Counted from the stretch's first letter, positions 16,913 to 25,448 are shown. The stretch is 64,000 nt of DNA from Tabrizicola_A aquatica (GCA_965194375.1 CBDAEL010000003.1), one strand, 5' to 3'. Notes: generated by a model from the sequence alone, not told the origin. Program-made: numbers and translations.

Positions 16913-18541
16913 ATGGACGTCGCCACCCTCGTCAACCTTCTCCTCTTCGTTGGGGCCTTTGGTGCCAGCCTATCCTCGGACGATGACAGCCCCAGTTCCA
17001 GTGCCGCAAATGACCGTCTTTATGACGAAGACAATTACAGCCGCACCGACCGGTTTGCCGAGGGAGATGACACCGTCACCGCCGATGCCGACAACCTAGC
17101 CTGGTTTATGGGGGGCGGCGATGACGATCTCACCGGCTCGTCAGCCGCCGATTACGCAGATCTTGGCTCGGGCGACGATCAGGCGGCTATGGGGGCGGGC
17201 AATGACATTGTTCTGGCCGGAGCGGGCCACGACACGTTGCATGGCGAGAATGGCAATGATCTTTTGCGGGGCGAAGAGGGCGATGACAACATCTTTGGCG
17301 ACCTCGGCGATGACAGCCTGGCCGGTGAGACGGGCAATGACCAGCTTGCGGGTGGCAGCGGGGCCGACATCCTGTCGGGCGGCCTGGGCGATGATCTGAT
17401 CTCGGGCTTTTCCATCCAAGGTGGGGCTGCGGCTGGAATGGGTGCCCCTGATGGCGCCGACCAGCTTTTTGGCGGGGCGGGCGATGACAGGCTGATCTTG
17501 GGCCGGGGTGACAGCGCCACCGGCGGCGCGGGTGCCGACCGGTTCGAGATGGACGCGCGCTGGCGCGAGGGGGAGGCAGCCTTTGTGATTGCCGATTACC
17601 GGGCGGGTGAGGACAGCCTTGTGCTACAGCACCCGATCACCCTTGATCCCAACACCTCACTGCCTGTGGCACCGACCCTGACCGTCCAGACCACGCCCGA
17701 TGGGCTGTCGAGCCGGATCTTGCTGAATGGCGAGGTGGTCGCCATCGTGGAAGGCGTGCCCGATCTCGACCCTGAAGCGATCACGTTGCAGGTCGACCCC
17801 ACGGTGGATGCCGGATACCGCGCGGACGGCTTTGACAGCACCCTGCCCGGCACGCCCAGTGGCGACAACGCCACTGGAACCACAGGAGACGACTATGGCC
17901 GCTTTGGTGCGGGCAGTGACAGCGTCAGCGCCGGGGCGGGCAACGATTCGCTCTTGGGCGAGGATGGCGCCGACAGCCTGCTGGGCGAGGCTGGCAATGA
18001 CACCCTGTCCGGCGGCCAAGGCGATGATGCGCTGGCAGGCGGGGTGGGTGATGATCTTTTGCGCGGCGAGATCGGTCAGGATGCGCTTGTCGGGGATGAC
18101 GGGGACGACAGGCTCTATGGCGGGGCGGGTGATGACACCCTTTCGGGCCACGGGCCGGACGGCGCGGGTGGCACCGCGCCTACCATCGACGGGGCGGATC
18201 GGCTGTTCGGGGGCGACGGGGCCGATGCGCTGATCCTTGGCAAGGGCGATTTCGCCAATGGCGGCGCCGGGGCCGATCTCTTCTGGCTCGACGGCAGTTC
18301 CAACGCCGACGCCACCACCTTCGCGACGATTGACGACTACCTGCGCGGCACCGACCAGATCGAGGTGCATTACACCCCAATCCTTGGCACCAACGGCGTA
18401 GAGGTGCCGCCGACCCTTTCGGTGATCATGGGGCCAAACAACGCCTATGCAGTCATCCTGTTCAACGGCGCCCCCTTGGCGCATGTCACAGGGGCGACCA
18501 CGCTGACCACCGCCGATATCCGGCTGGTGCGCGAAAGCTAA
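16913..18541 (+). CDS. RTX-type calcium-binding repeat protein with two homologous halves
   Basis: The 542-residue acidic protein is full of GGxGxDxLx-type nonapeptides (GENGNDLLRGEEGDDNIFG and similar), which form Ca2+-binding parallel beta-rolls in type I secreted proteins. There are two arrays (residues ~65-215 and ~315-445). Each is followed by a ~90-residue non-repeat domain, and these two are alike: one reads DRLILGRGDSATGGAGADRF, the other DALILGKGDFANGGAGADLF. The N-terminus has a short hydrophobic stretch (VNLLLFVGAFGASL) but no clear Sec cleavage site. No type I transporter genes are adjacent and no enzymatic domain was recognised. Secretion by a remote type I system is inferred. 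Confidence 0.85.
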   Translation: MDVATLVNLLLFVGAFGASLSSDDDSPSSSAANDRLYDEDNYSRTDRFAEGDDTVTADADNLAWFMGGGDDDLTGSSAADYADLGSGDDQAAMGAGNDIVLAGAGHDTLHGENGNDLLRGEEGDDNIFGDLGDDSLAGETGNDQLAGGSGADILSGGLGDDLISGFSIQGGAAAGMGAPDGADQLFGGAGDDRLILGRGDSATGGAGADRFEMDARWREGEAAFVIADYRAGEDSLVLQHPITLDPNTSLPVAPTLTVQTTPDGLSSRILLNGEVVAIVEGVPDLDPEAITLQVDPTVDAGYRADGFDSTLPGTPSGDNATGTTGDDYGRFGAGSDSVSAGAGNDSLLGEDGADSLLGEAGNDTLSGGQGDDALAGGVGDDLLRGEIGQDALVGDDGDDRLYGGAGDDTLSGHGPDGAGGTAPTIDGADRLFGGDGADALILGKGDFANGGAGADLFWLDGSSNADATTFATIDDYLRGTDQIEVHYTPILGTNGVEVPPTLSVIMGPNNAYAVILFNGAPLAHVTGATTLTTADIRLVRES

Positions 18542-18963
18542 AGCTGGGCGAGCCAATCCTCAAGCCGCGCCCGGTTCACCCCCAGATCCGACCGCCCGAA
18601 CCGCAGCCGCGACCAGACCGCGAGCCCCTTTGGCCCGGCCTCGGCGGTTATGTAATCGGGAAAGCCCCAAAGAGCCGAGCGCGCGACCCAGGTCATCCGC
18701 CCCTCTTCCACGCTGCCCGCCAAGAGCCGCACCCTTGGGCTGGCCTCGGCCACCGCTGCCAGCCGCGCCAGCCCCGCGCGGCCATCGGCCATCGGCACAA
18801 GCGCCCGCGCCCCGCCGGGATCGGTCACGATCCCGGCCGCCGTCGGCATCCCTTCCAGCGGTTGATGCCAGCGCGCCACCACATCGGGGGCGAGCCGCAC
18901 ATAGGCGGCCATCCCCGCAAAACAGGCCAACAGAAGCCAAAAGATCATCCTACGCGTCCTCAC
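18538..18963 (-). CDS. DUF1499 family protein
   Basis: The 141-residue protein has one N-terminal membrane helix (MIFWLLLACFAGMAAYVRLA) and a periplasmic domain whose end matches the DUF1499 pattern: ALWGFPDYITAEA followed by WSRLRFGRSDLGVNRARLEDW. Function is unknown. The GTG start overlaps the agmatinase stop (GTGA), so it is probably co-transcribed with it. Its stop codon overlaps the stop of the convergent RTX gene. Confidence 0.8.
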   Translation of the reverse strand: MRTRRMIFWLLLACFAGMAAYVRLAPDVVARWHQPLEGMPTAAGIVTDPGGARALVPMADGRAGLARLAAVAEASPRVRLLAGSVEEGRMTWVARSALWGFPDYITAEAGPKGLAVWSRLRFGRSDLGVNRARLEDWLAQL

Positions 18964-19925
18964 CTTTGCGTCTTGGCCCAGTGGTAAAGGCAGACCAACT
19001 CATGCGCCACATGAGCCCCTGCAATCGCCGTGGCTCCGGTGGTGTCATAGGGCGGCGAGACTTCCACCACATCGCCCCCCACCATGTTGATCCCCGCAAG
19101 GTCGCGCAGACAGGCCGCCGCCTGCCAAGACTGCAAACCGCCCCAAACCGGCGTGCCGGTGCCCGGCGCCGCCGAAGGGTCCAAACAATCAATGTCAAAG
19201 GTGACATAGGTTGGCCGATTGCCGACAATCTCTTTGGCCCGCGCCACCACATAAGCGCAGCCCCGCTCATGCACGGTCCGGGCGTCGATGAACTCCACCC
19301 CCAGATAATCGTCACAGGCCGTGCGGATACCGATCTGAACGCTGGTCTTGGGGTCGACGAGGCCGGTCTTCACCGCCTTGTAGAAGAACGTGCCATGATC
19401 GATCCGGCTCATATCGTCGTCTTGCCAAAGATCGGAATGGGCATCGAAATGGATCACTGACATCGGGCCGTATTTCTCGGCATAGGCGCGCAGGATCGGC
19501 AGGGTGATGAAATGATCCCCCCCCAGCGTGATGCTGCCCGCACCCGCGCTGAGGATCGTGCGGATGTGGTCGGTCACGAGACCCGGAAAGCTGGGGGTAT
19601 GGGCATAGTCAAAGGCCACATCGCCGTAATCGACAATGGTCATCTCTTCCAAGGGGTTGGTCGGCCAGCCATAGGGCGGATCAAAGGGCTGCAAGGCGCT
19701 CGCCTCGCGGATCGCGCGGGGGCCAAAGCGCGTGCCGGTGCGGTGCGTCACAGCTTGGTCAAAGGGCACGCCCGTGATCGCGAGATCCACCCCTGTGAGG
19801 TCCTTGGTATAGGTGCGGCGCAGGAAACTGGTCGCCCCCCCAAACGCGTTTTCAAAGGAAAGCCCCCGCTTTGATGCACGGGTAAAGGCGGTGTCCACCT
19901 CGTCTTTGGCGTCTTCCATGGCCAT
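18960..19925 (-). CDS. speB: Agmatinase / ureohydrolase family protein
   Basis: The protein has 321 residues from ATG 19925; an ATG two codons later is an alternative. The arginase-fold manganese ligands are in GGDHFITLP, DAHSDLW and TFDIDCLDPSAAPGTGTP. The SCLDP-type motif and the PVWGGL loop fit agmatinase, which cleaves agmatine to putrescine and urea. Guanidinobutyrase or guanidinopropionase activity cannot be excluded from sequence. A class III aminotransferase lies two genes upstream, which would fit a polyamine route from agmatine. Confidence 0.85.
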   Translation of the reverse strand: MAMEDAKDEVDTAFTRASKRGLSFENAFGGATSFLRRTYTKDLTGVDLAITGVPFDQAVTHRTGTRFGPRAIREASALQPFDPPYGWPTNPLEEMTIVDYGDVAFDYAHTPSFPGLVTDHIRTILSAGAGSITLGGDHFITLPILRAYAEKYGPMSVIHFDAHSDLWQDDDMSRIDHGTFFYKAVKTGLVDPKTSVQIGIRTACDDYLGVEFIDARTVHERGCAYVVARAKEIVGNRPTYVTFDIDCLDPSAAPGTGTPVWGGLQSWQAAACLRDLAGINMVGGDVVEVSPPYDTTGATAIAGAHVAHELVCLYHWAKTQR

Positions 19926-20039
19926 GATGTATCTCGGAAATTTACAGATCGCGTCGTCGTTATGGCAGGCCCCGGAGACGCCGCGGATCACATGGGCAAG
20001 GGTGAGGGTGGCGGGTGAGGGGGTGGGGTGTCAAGGGTC

Positions 20040-21128
20040 TCACTCTTTAGGACCCTGTTTTCCGGCAAATGTGTTGAACACCCCTAAAGAACTTGGCTCG
20101 GAGCGCACTTCAGCCAACGAATTTCGCGACTTAGCGCCAGATAACAAATCACTTGCTGACAAACCCATAGCATCCGGCCTTGCACCCAAACCAGCGAGGG
20201 CATTGTAAGTTGGCTCGCGGACTAATGCTTGCCTCATGCGCGACACTTCATGCTTCAACCGATCGATTGTATCCTGCTTTTCCTCCGCGCTTTGTTTCAC
20301 TCCTCCCAATTCCAACGATAGCTTGTCTATCTGGGCAAGCGCTTCATCAAGCTCACTTCGAATTACTTCGGTTTCCTGTGCGCTCTTCGAAAGCGAGTTG
20401 CTCAACTGTAGTGCATAAGTCGACATTTCATCTGCCATGCCGGAAAGTCTGTTAAGGATCGCACTAGCATGCGCTACGAGATGGTCCTTTGAAAAATTTG
20501 GATATCTTATTCTATGGTCTACTTCGCTCCAACCTTCCTCGAAAACGGTTCGAACCTGAATTTCCAAGTGAAGCTTACGTTTTATGGGCTTAACAGTTTT
20601 TACATAGTGGATTGATCTATATCCTTCAGGGTGAAATCTAACTTGTAAACCAAGTGATTTATAGTGTTCTGTCCACTCGTCTGGATCGCCCTCGCGTAGG
20701 TTGGCAACTGGATCTTCTTTATTTTGGAAGAAAGGATCAAGAAACTCATGAATTTGCGCAAAATCTCCCTTAAAGAGATGCAAGGCCCTTATTCCCACTA
20801 AATCTGTAACTCGATCAAAATAGTTATCGCCCGATATATCAGTATACCCTTCTTTCTGTTCATTCCTTTTTCGGACAATTTTTGCCATAAGATGGTCAGC
20901 GCTCTTTACTCTCCATCGCACTGAATGAACACCATGAATTGACTGAATCAGACTGGCATACATGCTTGCACTCTGCGATAGAGATTTGATCTGTTGTTCG
21001 TGATCATCCCCTATACTGCGCAGTTCACGCCATTCGATCTTTGCTCCCACCCATTCATGAGGAGAAATCCGGTTACTCTTACAAAAATCTACTCCTAAGG
21101 CGTCCAGGTCTTTGGGAAAATCACTCAT
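20040..21128 (-). CDS. RelA/SpoT-domain protein (single synthetase domain with C-terminal coiled coil)
   Basis: The 362-residue protein contains a RelA/SpoT nucleotidyltransferase domain at about residues 70-210. Visible motifs are RVKSADHLMAKI (73-84), DLVGIRAL (109-116), EGYRSIHY (168-175) and EIQVRTVFEEGWSEVDH (189-205), the counterparts of the ATP/GTP-binding and catalytic motifs. There is no HD hydrolase domain and no TGS/ACT region. Residues ~245-300 form a probable coiled coil (QIDKLSLELGG, TIDRLKHEVSRMRQA). The start has a GAGGA ribosome site. The DNA is visibly more AT-rich than its neighbours, suggesting acquisition. It may make (p)ppGpp-type alarmones, or be a toxic synthetase or tRNA pyrophosphokinase; no antitoxin was recognised. 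Confidence 0.83.
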   Translation of the reverse strand: MSDFPKDLDALGVDFCKSNRISPHEWVGAKIEWRELRSIGDDHEQQIKSLSQSASMYASLIQSIHGVHSVRWRVKSADHLMAKIVRKRNEQKEGYTDISGDNYFDRVTDLVGIRALHLFKGDFAQIHEFLDPFFQNKEDPVANLREGDPDEWTEHYKSLGLQVRFHPEGYRSIHYVKTVKPIKRKLHLEIQVRTVFEEGWSEVDHRIRYPNFSKDHLVAHASAILNRLSGMADEMSTYALQLSNSLSKSAQETEVIRSELDEALAQIDKLSLELGGVKQSAEEKQDTIDRLKHEVSRMRQALVREPTYNALAGLGARPDAMGLSASDLLSGAKSRNSLAEVRSEPSSLGVFNTFAGKQGPKE

Positions 21129-21417
21129 CTTCGTCCTCGATCAAATAATCAGCGCAATACAACCCTTACGCTAGTCGTGTACGAGTAGGCATTCAAGCGA
21201 AACTCAACACAGGGCCGCGCCCGACCTCGGGATGGCGCGCCGAGGCTGGTTCTAGGCGCTTTATCCGTCAACCCCTCCCACCGAAGTTCTGCTGGCCACG
21301 CTCGCAAACGCGCCCTCCCGGGGGGAGGTCGGGCGCGGGCCGGCGGCGCATACGCGCCTTGATTCCGGCCTTTTGGCGGCGCAAGCGCCGCGAGATTTCG
21401 AGCCGAAAGGCCGCGGC
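21129..21417. repeat. GC-rich inverted-repeat region beside the RelA/SpoT gene
   Basis: This gap of about 290 bases holds no convincing gene. CCGCGCCCGACCTC (about 21213-21226) recurs as its exact reverse complement near 21325-21338. A palindromic CCCTCCCGGGGGGAGG and GGCGGCGCAAGCGCCGC follow. A 90-codon frame across it on the minus strand is rich in Arg, Ala and Pro and looks like repeat DNA rather than protein. The part next to the RelA/SpoT gene (21129-21190) is AT-rich and probably holds its promoter. Confidence 0.5.
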
Positions 21418-22815
21418 TCACCCCACCCGATACCCTTCGCGCACCAGATCATCCGTGACCTTGGCAATCGCCTTGCGCAGCGTGTCGACCACAAAATCCA
21501 CCTGACCTTCGGTGATCGTCAGCGCCGGGCTCATCACGTTCAGATGGCCCAAGGGCCGCACCATCAGCCCAAGGCTTTCGGCATAGTCCGAGATGCGTTT
21601 GCTCTCGTTCGCCTCATCCGGCAACAGCGCCTTGGTCGCCTTGTTGGCCACCGATTCCACGCACATCATCAGCTTGCGGCCGCGCACGTCGCCCACCAAG
21701 GGCAGGTCCGACAGACCCGCCAGACGCGTCTCGAAATAGGTCCCGACGCGGGCGGCATTGCCCAGAAGATCCTCGCGCTCCATGATCTCGATGTTCTTCA
21801 ACGCCGCCGCGCAGGACACCGGATGGCCGGAATAGGTAAAGCCCGTCGTAAACCAGCGATGCCCCCCTTCCGCCATCACATCCCAGATGCGGTCGGACAT
21901 GATCATCGCGCCCAAAGGCACATAGCCCGAGGTCAGCCCCTTGGCCGTGGCCACCATATCGGGCATGACGCCGAACTCATCCCAAGAGGAGAACCAGTGG
22001 CCCAGACGGCCAAACGAGGTCACCACCTCATCAGCAATGAACAGGATGTCGTGGCGCTGGCAGACCTCCCACATCCGTTTCAAATAGCCCTCTGGCGGCA
22101 CGATGATGCCCCCGCTGGCCTGAATGGGTTCCGCGATGAACCCACCGATGCGGTCCGCCCCCTCACGGGCAATCAGCGCCTCAAACTCAGCGATCAGATG
22201 GTCGCAGAACTGGGCCTCGGTCATGTGGTCGGGGCGGCGGTAAAGGTAGGGCGAGGAGAGGTGGTAGATGCCTTCGGACTGATACCGGAACTCGTCCACC
22301 CGGTCGCCATTCCGCTTACCCACCGATTGGGTCAGATAGGTGGAGCCGTGGTAGGAGTTTTCGCGCGCCACGATCCCGGTTTTCTGTGGGTTGCCCTTGC
22401 AATGGTGGTAAAAGGCGACCGTGCGCACCGCCGTCTCGACCGCCGTGGAGCCACCGGTGGTGAAGAACACCCGGTTCAGATCGCCGGAAGCAAGGCTGGC
22501 CAGTTTGCCCGCCAAACGGGCTGCGGTGTCCGAGGTGACGTCGCAGAAATAGTTGGTATAGGCCAGTTGCATCGCCTGATCCGCCATGGCCTGCGCCATC
22601 TCGGCCCGGCCCAGCCCGATGTTGGTGCACCACATGCCGCCGATGGCGTCAAAGTATTCGCGCCCCGAAGCATCCCACAGCTGGCACCCCTGCCCTTTGA
22701 CCATCACCAAAGACCCCGCCGCCTCGAACGCGCCAAAGTTCACCCAAGGATGCACCGCATGGGCGCGGTCCAACTCAAAAGGGTTGTCATTTGGCAGGTT
22801 CAGCGGGGCGTTCAT
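21418..22815 (-). CDS. Class III PLP-dependent aminotransferase (omega-amine/polyamine type)
   Basis: The 465-residue protein has the class III fold. GGSTAVETAVR binds the PLP phosphate, NSYHGST is the ring-stacking loop, FIADEVVTSFGRLG holds the conserved Asp, and ATAKGLTSGYVPLGA carries the Schiff-base lysine. Relatives are omega-amino acid:pyruvate, taurine:pyruvate and putrescine:pyruvate aminotransferases. The nearby agmatinase makes putrescine a reasonable substrate, but sequence alone does not decide. GGAGA lies upstream of the start, preceded by an AGTCA-N10-TGACT dyad. Confidence 0.85.
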   Translation of the reverse strand: MNAPLNLPNDNPFELDRAHAVHPWVNFGAFEAAGSLVMVKGQGCQLWDASGREYFDAIGGMWCTNIGLGRAEMAQAMADQAMQLAYTNYFCDVTSDTAARLAGKLASLASGDLNRVFFTTGGSTAVETAVRTVAFYHHCKGNPQKTGIVARENSYHGSTYLTQSVGKRNGDRVDEFRYQSEGIYHLSSPYLYRRPDHMTEAQFCDHLIAEFEALIAREGADRIGGFIAEPIQASGGIIVPPEGYLKRMWEVCQRHDILFIADEVVTSFGRLGHWFSSWDEFGVMPDMVATAKGLTSGYVPLGAMIMSDRIWDVMAEGGHRWFTTGFTYSGHPVSCAAALKNIEIMEREDLLGNAARVGTYFETRLAGLSDLPLVGDVRGRKLMMCVESVANKATKALLPDEANESKRISDYAESLGLMVRPLGHLNVMSPALTITEGQVDFVVDTLRKAIAKVTDDLVREGYRVG

Positions 22816-22826
22816 TTTGAATCTCC

Positions 22827-22846
22827 AGTCAATATAACATCTGACT
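22827..22846 (-). promoter_or_regulatory. Dyad upstream of the aminotransferase gene
   Basis: The sequence AGTCA-N10-TGACT ends 11 bases before the aminotransferase start and overlaps its leader. The AT-rich centre and symmetry suggest an operator, but no regulator family can be assigned. Confidence 0.3.
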
Positions 22847-22881
22847 AGCCGATTCCCGCAAAAAACGCCACCAGAATTTGA

Positions 22882-23286
22882 TCAAAAGACGCTTTGCTTG
22901 GCCTTTGACACCGTAAACCCATGCCCAGAGTCATTCGTGCAGGTCATGCCTGATTGGGCAGAACTGCAGGTGATCCCACCCAGACTGATCTCTTGGCCGT
23001 ACCCAAGCTCGAGCCCCGCATCATCGGCCACGGTATCCGACACGCAGGCCAGATAGCCCTCACCTGTCGCGTCCACCGCGAAACTGTTGCCCCAGTCAAA
23101 TTCGCAATCTGCAGGCGCGCTGGTGAAGCTTTGAGCCGTTATCTGGAAGATATCACAGCGCGCGCCGGTATAGTCTGCGCTGACAGTCAAACCGCAGTGA
23201 ATGTTGCCGGAGGGCGAATGGAAGGCGATGTATTCATCGGCCAGAACCGGCGTCGAGATAAGGCAAAGGGCGAGGGCAAACCGCAT
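22882..23286 (-). CDS. Secreted DUF6636-type cysteine-rich protein
   Basis: The 134-residue protein has a signal peptide (MRFALALCLISTPVLADE, cleavage after ALA-type VLA). The mature part contains six cysteines and the pattern FHSPSGNIHC, RCDIF, CEFDWGNSFAVD, YLACVSDTV, ITCSSAQSGMTCTNDSGHGF, as in DUF6636. Three disulfides in the periplasm are likely. Function is unknown. It follows the M20 hydrolase gene on the same strand, but a strong terminator separates them. Confidence 0.75.
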   Translation of the reverse strand: MRFALALCLISTPVLADEYIAFHSPSGNIHCGLTVSADYTGARCDIFQITAQSFTSAPADCEFDWGNSFAVDATGEGYLACVSDTVADDAGLELGYGQEISLGGITCSSAQSGMTCTNDSGHGFTVSKAKQSVF

Positions 23287-23304
23287 GGGATGTTCCTGTT
23301 ATGG

Positions 23305-23336
23305 AAAAAGCGCGAGGCCAGAGCATCGCGCTTTTT
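23305..23336 (-). terminator. Intrinsic terminator after the M20 hydrolase gene
   Basis: A perfect 11-bp stem, AAAAAGCGCGA / TCGCGCTTTTT, with a 10-base loop ends in a T run on either strand. A second, outer inverted repeat (TGTTCCTGT at 23291, ACAGGAACA at 23344) encloses it, so a longer nested hairpin is possible. Confidence 0.85.
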
Positions 23337-23369
23337 GTGCCTGACAGGAACAGGCATTTGACAGGGGGC

Positions 23370-24533
23370 TTAGGCCAAAGGCTGCGCGCGTTCGACCAGC
23401 CTTGCGAAGAAGCTGGCGCCAATCGGGGCGGCTTCGTCGTTGAAGTCATAGGCGGCGTGGTGCAGGCCTGCGCCGGGGCCAGTACCTAGGAAAAGATAGG
23501 CGCCGGGGCGGGCTTCGAGCATGTAGGAAAAGTCCTCGGACCCCATTTCGCGCACAGAATTACCGTTCACCAGCCCCTCGCCCACCACTTCAGAGGCCAC
23601 TTCGCAGGCAAAAGCGGCGTTTTCGGCGCGGTTGATGGTGGCGGGATAGCCCCAGTCATAATCGATGCGCGCCTGCACACCGTAGGCGGCGGCATGGCCT
23701 TCGACGATCTCATAGAACCGCTTTTTCAAAAGCGCCCGCACATCGGGCTTGAAGGACCGGATGGTGGCGCAAAACATCGCCTCTTCGGGGATGATGTTCG
23801 AGGCCGTGCCGGTGTGGATTTGCGTGACCGAGACCACCGCCTCATCCAGCGCATAGACATTGCGCGGGATGATGGTCTGGATCGCGCCCACCATGCCGAC
23901 CACGGCCACCACCGGGTCCACGCATTCATGCGGGGTGGCACCATGGCCGCCCTTGCCGGTGATATAGACAAAGGCCGTGTCCACACTTGCCATCAGCGCA
24001 TCGGGCGTGGTCAGGAACTGGCCAAAGGGCACGTTCGGGGCGTTGTGGATGCCGTAAACCTGGGTGATGGCAAAGCGGTCCATCACGCCCTCTTGCACCA
24101 TGACCTGACCGCCGCCGCCGTCTTCCTCGGCGGGTTGGAACAAGAGCGCCACCCGGCCCGAGAATTTGCGGGTTTCGGCCAGATATTTGGCCGCGCCCAG
24201 AAGCATGGTCACATGGCCATCATGGCCGCAGGCGTGCATCTTGCCGGGGATGGTCGAGGCATGCTCGGCCTTCGTCAGCTCTTCGATCGGCAGCGCGTCC
24301 ATATCGGCGCGCAGGCCGATGGTCGGCCCAGCTCCCTGCCCGTTGATGATGGCAACGATGCCGGTCTTGGCGATGCCGGGGTGAATCTCATCCACGCCGA
24401 TCTCTTTGAGCCGATCGATGATGAAGGCGGCGGTGTTGTGACAGTCAAACGCCAGCTCGGGATGCTGGTGCAAATGGCGCCGCCAGCCCTTCATTTCTTC
24501 GGCATAGGCTGCGATACGGTTGAGAAGGGGCAT
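23370..24533 (-). CDS. M20 family amidohydrolase (hippurate hydrolase-like)
   Basis: The 387-residue protein is an M20D metallopeptidase-type amidohydrolase. Dimetal motifs are GLRADMDALPIEE, MHACGHDGH and FQPAEEDGGG; ENSVREMGSEDF-like sequence near the C-terminus (MGSEDFSYML) completes the site. Relatives cleave N-acyl amino acids such as hippurate, N-acetylated amino acids or IAA conjugates. There is no signal peptide, so it is cytoplasmic. The substrate cannot be told. The gene faces mazG divergently across 54 bases. Confidence 0.9.
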   Translation of the reverse strand: MPLLNRIAAYAEEMKGWRRHLHQHPELAFDCHNTAAFIIDRLKEIGVDEIHPGIAKTGIVAIINGQGAGPTIGLRADMDALPIEELTKAEHASTIPGKMHACGHDGHVTMLLGAAKYLAETRKFSGRVALLFQPAEEDGGGGQVMVQEGVMDRFAITQVYGIHNAPNVPFGQFLTTPDALMASVDTAFVYITGKGGHGATPHECVDPVVAVVGMVGAIQTIIPRNVYALDEAVVSVTQIHTGTASNIIPEEAMFCATIRSFKPDVRALLKKRFYEIVEGHAAAYGVQARIDYDWGYPATINRAENAAFACEVASEVVGEGLVNGNSVREMGSEDFSYMLEARPGAYLFLGTGPGAGLHHAAYDFNDEAAPIGASFFARLVERAQPLA

Positions 24534-24587
24534 GGGCGACTCCTGATGTCTGGCCTTTGATCAAATCGCAAAACCGGGGACTCGGCA

Positions 24588-25439
24588 ATGACAGATGCGG
24601 CATCCGACCGTCTTGTTCACGACCTTGAGGGCGGAATGCCCCGGCTTTTGGAGATCATGCGGCGGTTGCGCGACCCGGTTGCGGGATGCCCTTGGGACAT
24701 TGAGCAGACCTTCGCCACCATCGCGCCCTATACGCTGGAAGAGGCGCATGAGGTGGCCGATGTGATCGAACGGCAGGCTTGGGACGAGTTGCCGGGTGAG
24801 TTGGGGGATCTTTTGTTTCAGGTCGTCTATCACGCGCAGATGGCGCGGGATGCGGGCCTCTTTGGCTTTGACGAGGTGGTGCGGGCGATCTCGGACAAGA
24901 TGGTGGCGCGCCATCCGCATGTGTTCGGGGCGGAGAGCCGCGAGAAATCCGCCGCGCAGCAGGTCGCCGATTGGGAGAAGATCAAGGCCGCCGAGCGCGG
25001 GCCTGCGGGGGTCTTGGATGGCGTGGCGCTGGGGCTTCCGGCGCTGGTGCGGGCGGTGAAGCTGCAAAAGCGCGCGGCTCGGGTGGGGTTTGACTGGCCC
25101 TCCACCGATGAGGTTCTGGCCAAAATGCGTGAGGAAATGGCCGAATTGGTCGAGGCACGCGAGAGCCTTGGACCCGATGAGGTGGTTGAGGAGTTTGGCG
25201 ATCTGATGTTCGTGATGGCCAATCTGGCGCGGCACATGCAGGTGGACCCGGAAGCCGCGCTGCGCGCCGCGAATGCCAAGTTCACCAGGCGGTTTGCGAA
25301 GATCGAGGCTTGGCTGGCCGAGGCTGGCAAGACCCCGGCGATGAGCGATCTGGCCGAGATGGATGCGCTGTGGAACCGCGCCAAGTTTGAGGATAAGGCG
25401 AAGGCCGGGTCCAAGACCCCGACCGGAACGCCGGGGTGA
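24588..25439 (+). CDS. mazG: MazG nucleoside triphosphate pyrophosphohydrolase
   Basis: The 283-residue protein has two MazG all-alpha domains. The N-terminal one shows CPWDIEQTFATIAPYTLEEAHEV with the EExxE...ExxD metal pattern (ELGDLLFQVVYHAQMA); the C-terminal one repeats it (EEFGDLMFVMANLARHM). The family hydrolyses NTPs to NMP and PPi and clears aberrant or excess nucleotides; in E. coli it also lowers ppGpp. The length matches family members of about 265-285 residues. Confidence 0.93.
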   Translation: MTDAASDRLVHDLEGGMPRLLEIMRRLRDPVAGCPWDIEQTFATIAPYTLEEAHEVADVIERQAWDELPGELGDLLFQVVYHAQMARDAGLFGFDEVVRAISDKMVARHPHVFGAESREKSAAQQVADWEKIKAAERGPAGVLDGVALGLPALVRAVKLQKRAARVGFDWPSTDEVLAKMREEMAELVEARESLGPDEVVEEFGDLMFVMANLARHMQVDPEAALRAANAKFTRRFAKIEAWLAEAGKTPAMSDLAEMDALWNRAKFEDKAKAGSKTPTGTPG

Positions 25440-25448
25440 TCTGGGGAA

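Noticed and set aside
17200..18150. Repetitive DNA that might suggest a CRISPR or tandem-repeat array
   Set aside because: The repeats are 27-base codon units of RTX nonapeptides inside one open frame; no spacer-repeat pattern and no cas genes.
21149..21421. A 90-codon Arg/Pro/Ala-rich frame beside the RelA/SpoT gene
   Set aside because: It runs across inverted repeats, overlaps the aminotransferase end, has no ribosome site and resembles translated repeat DNA.
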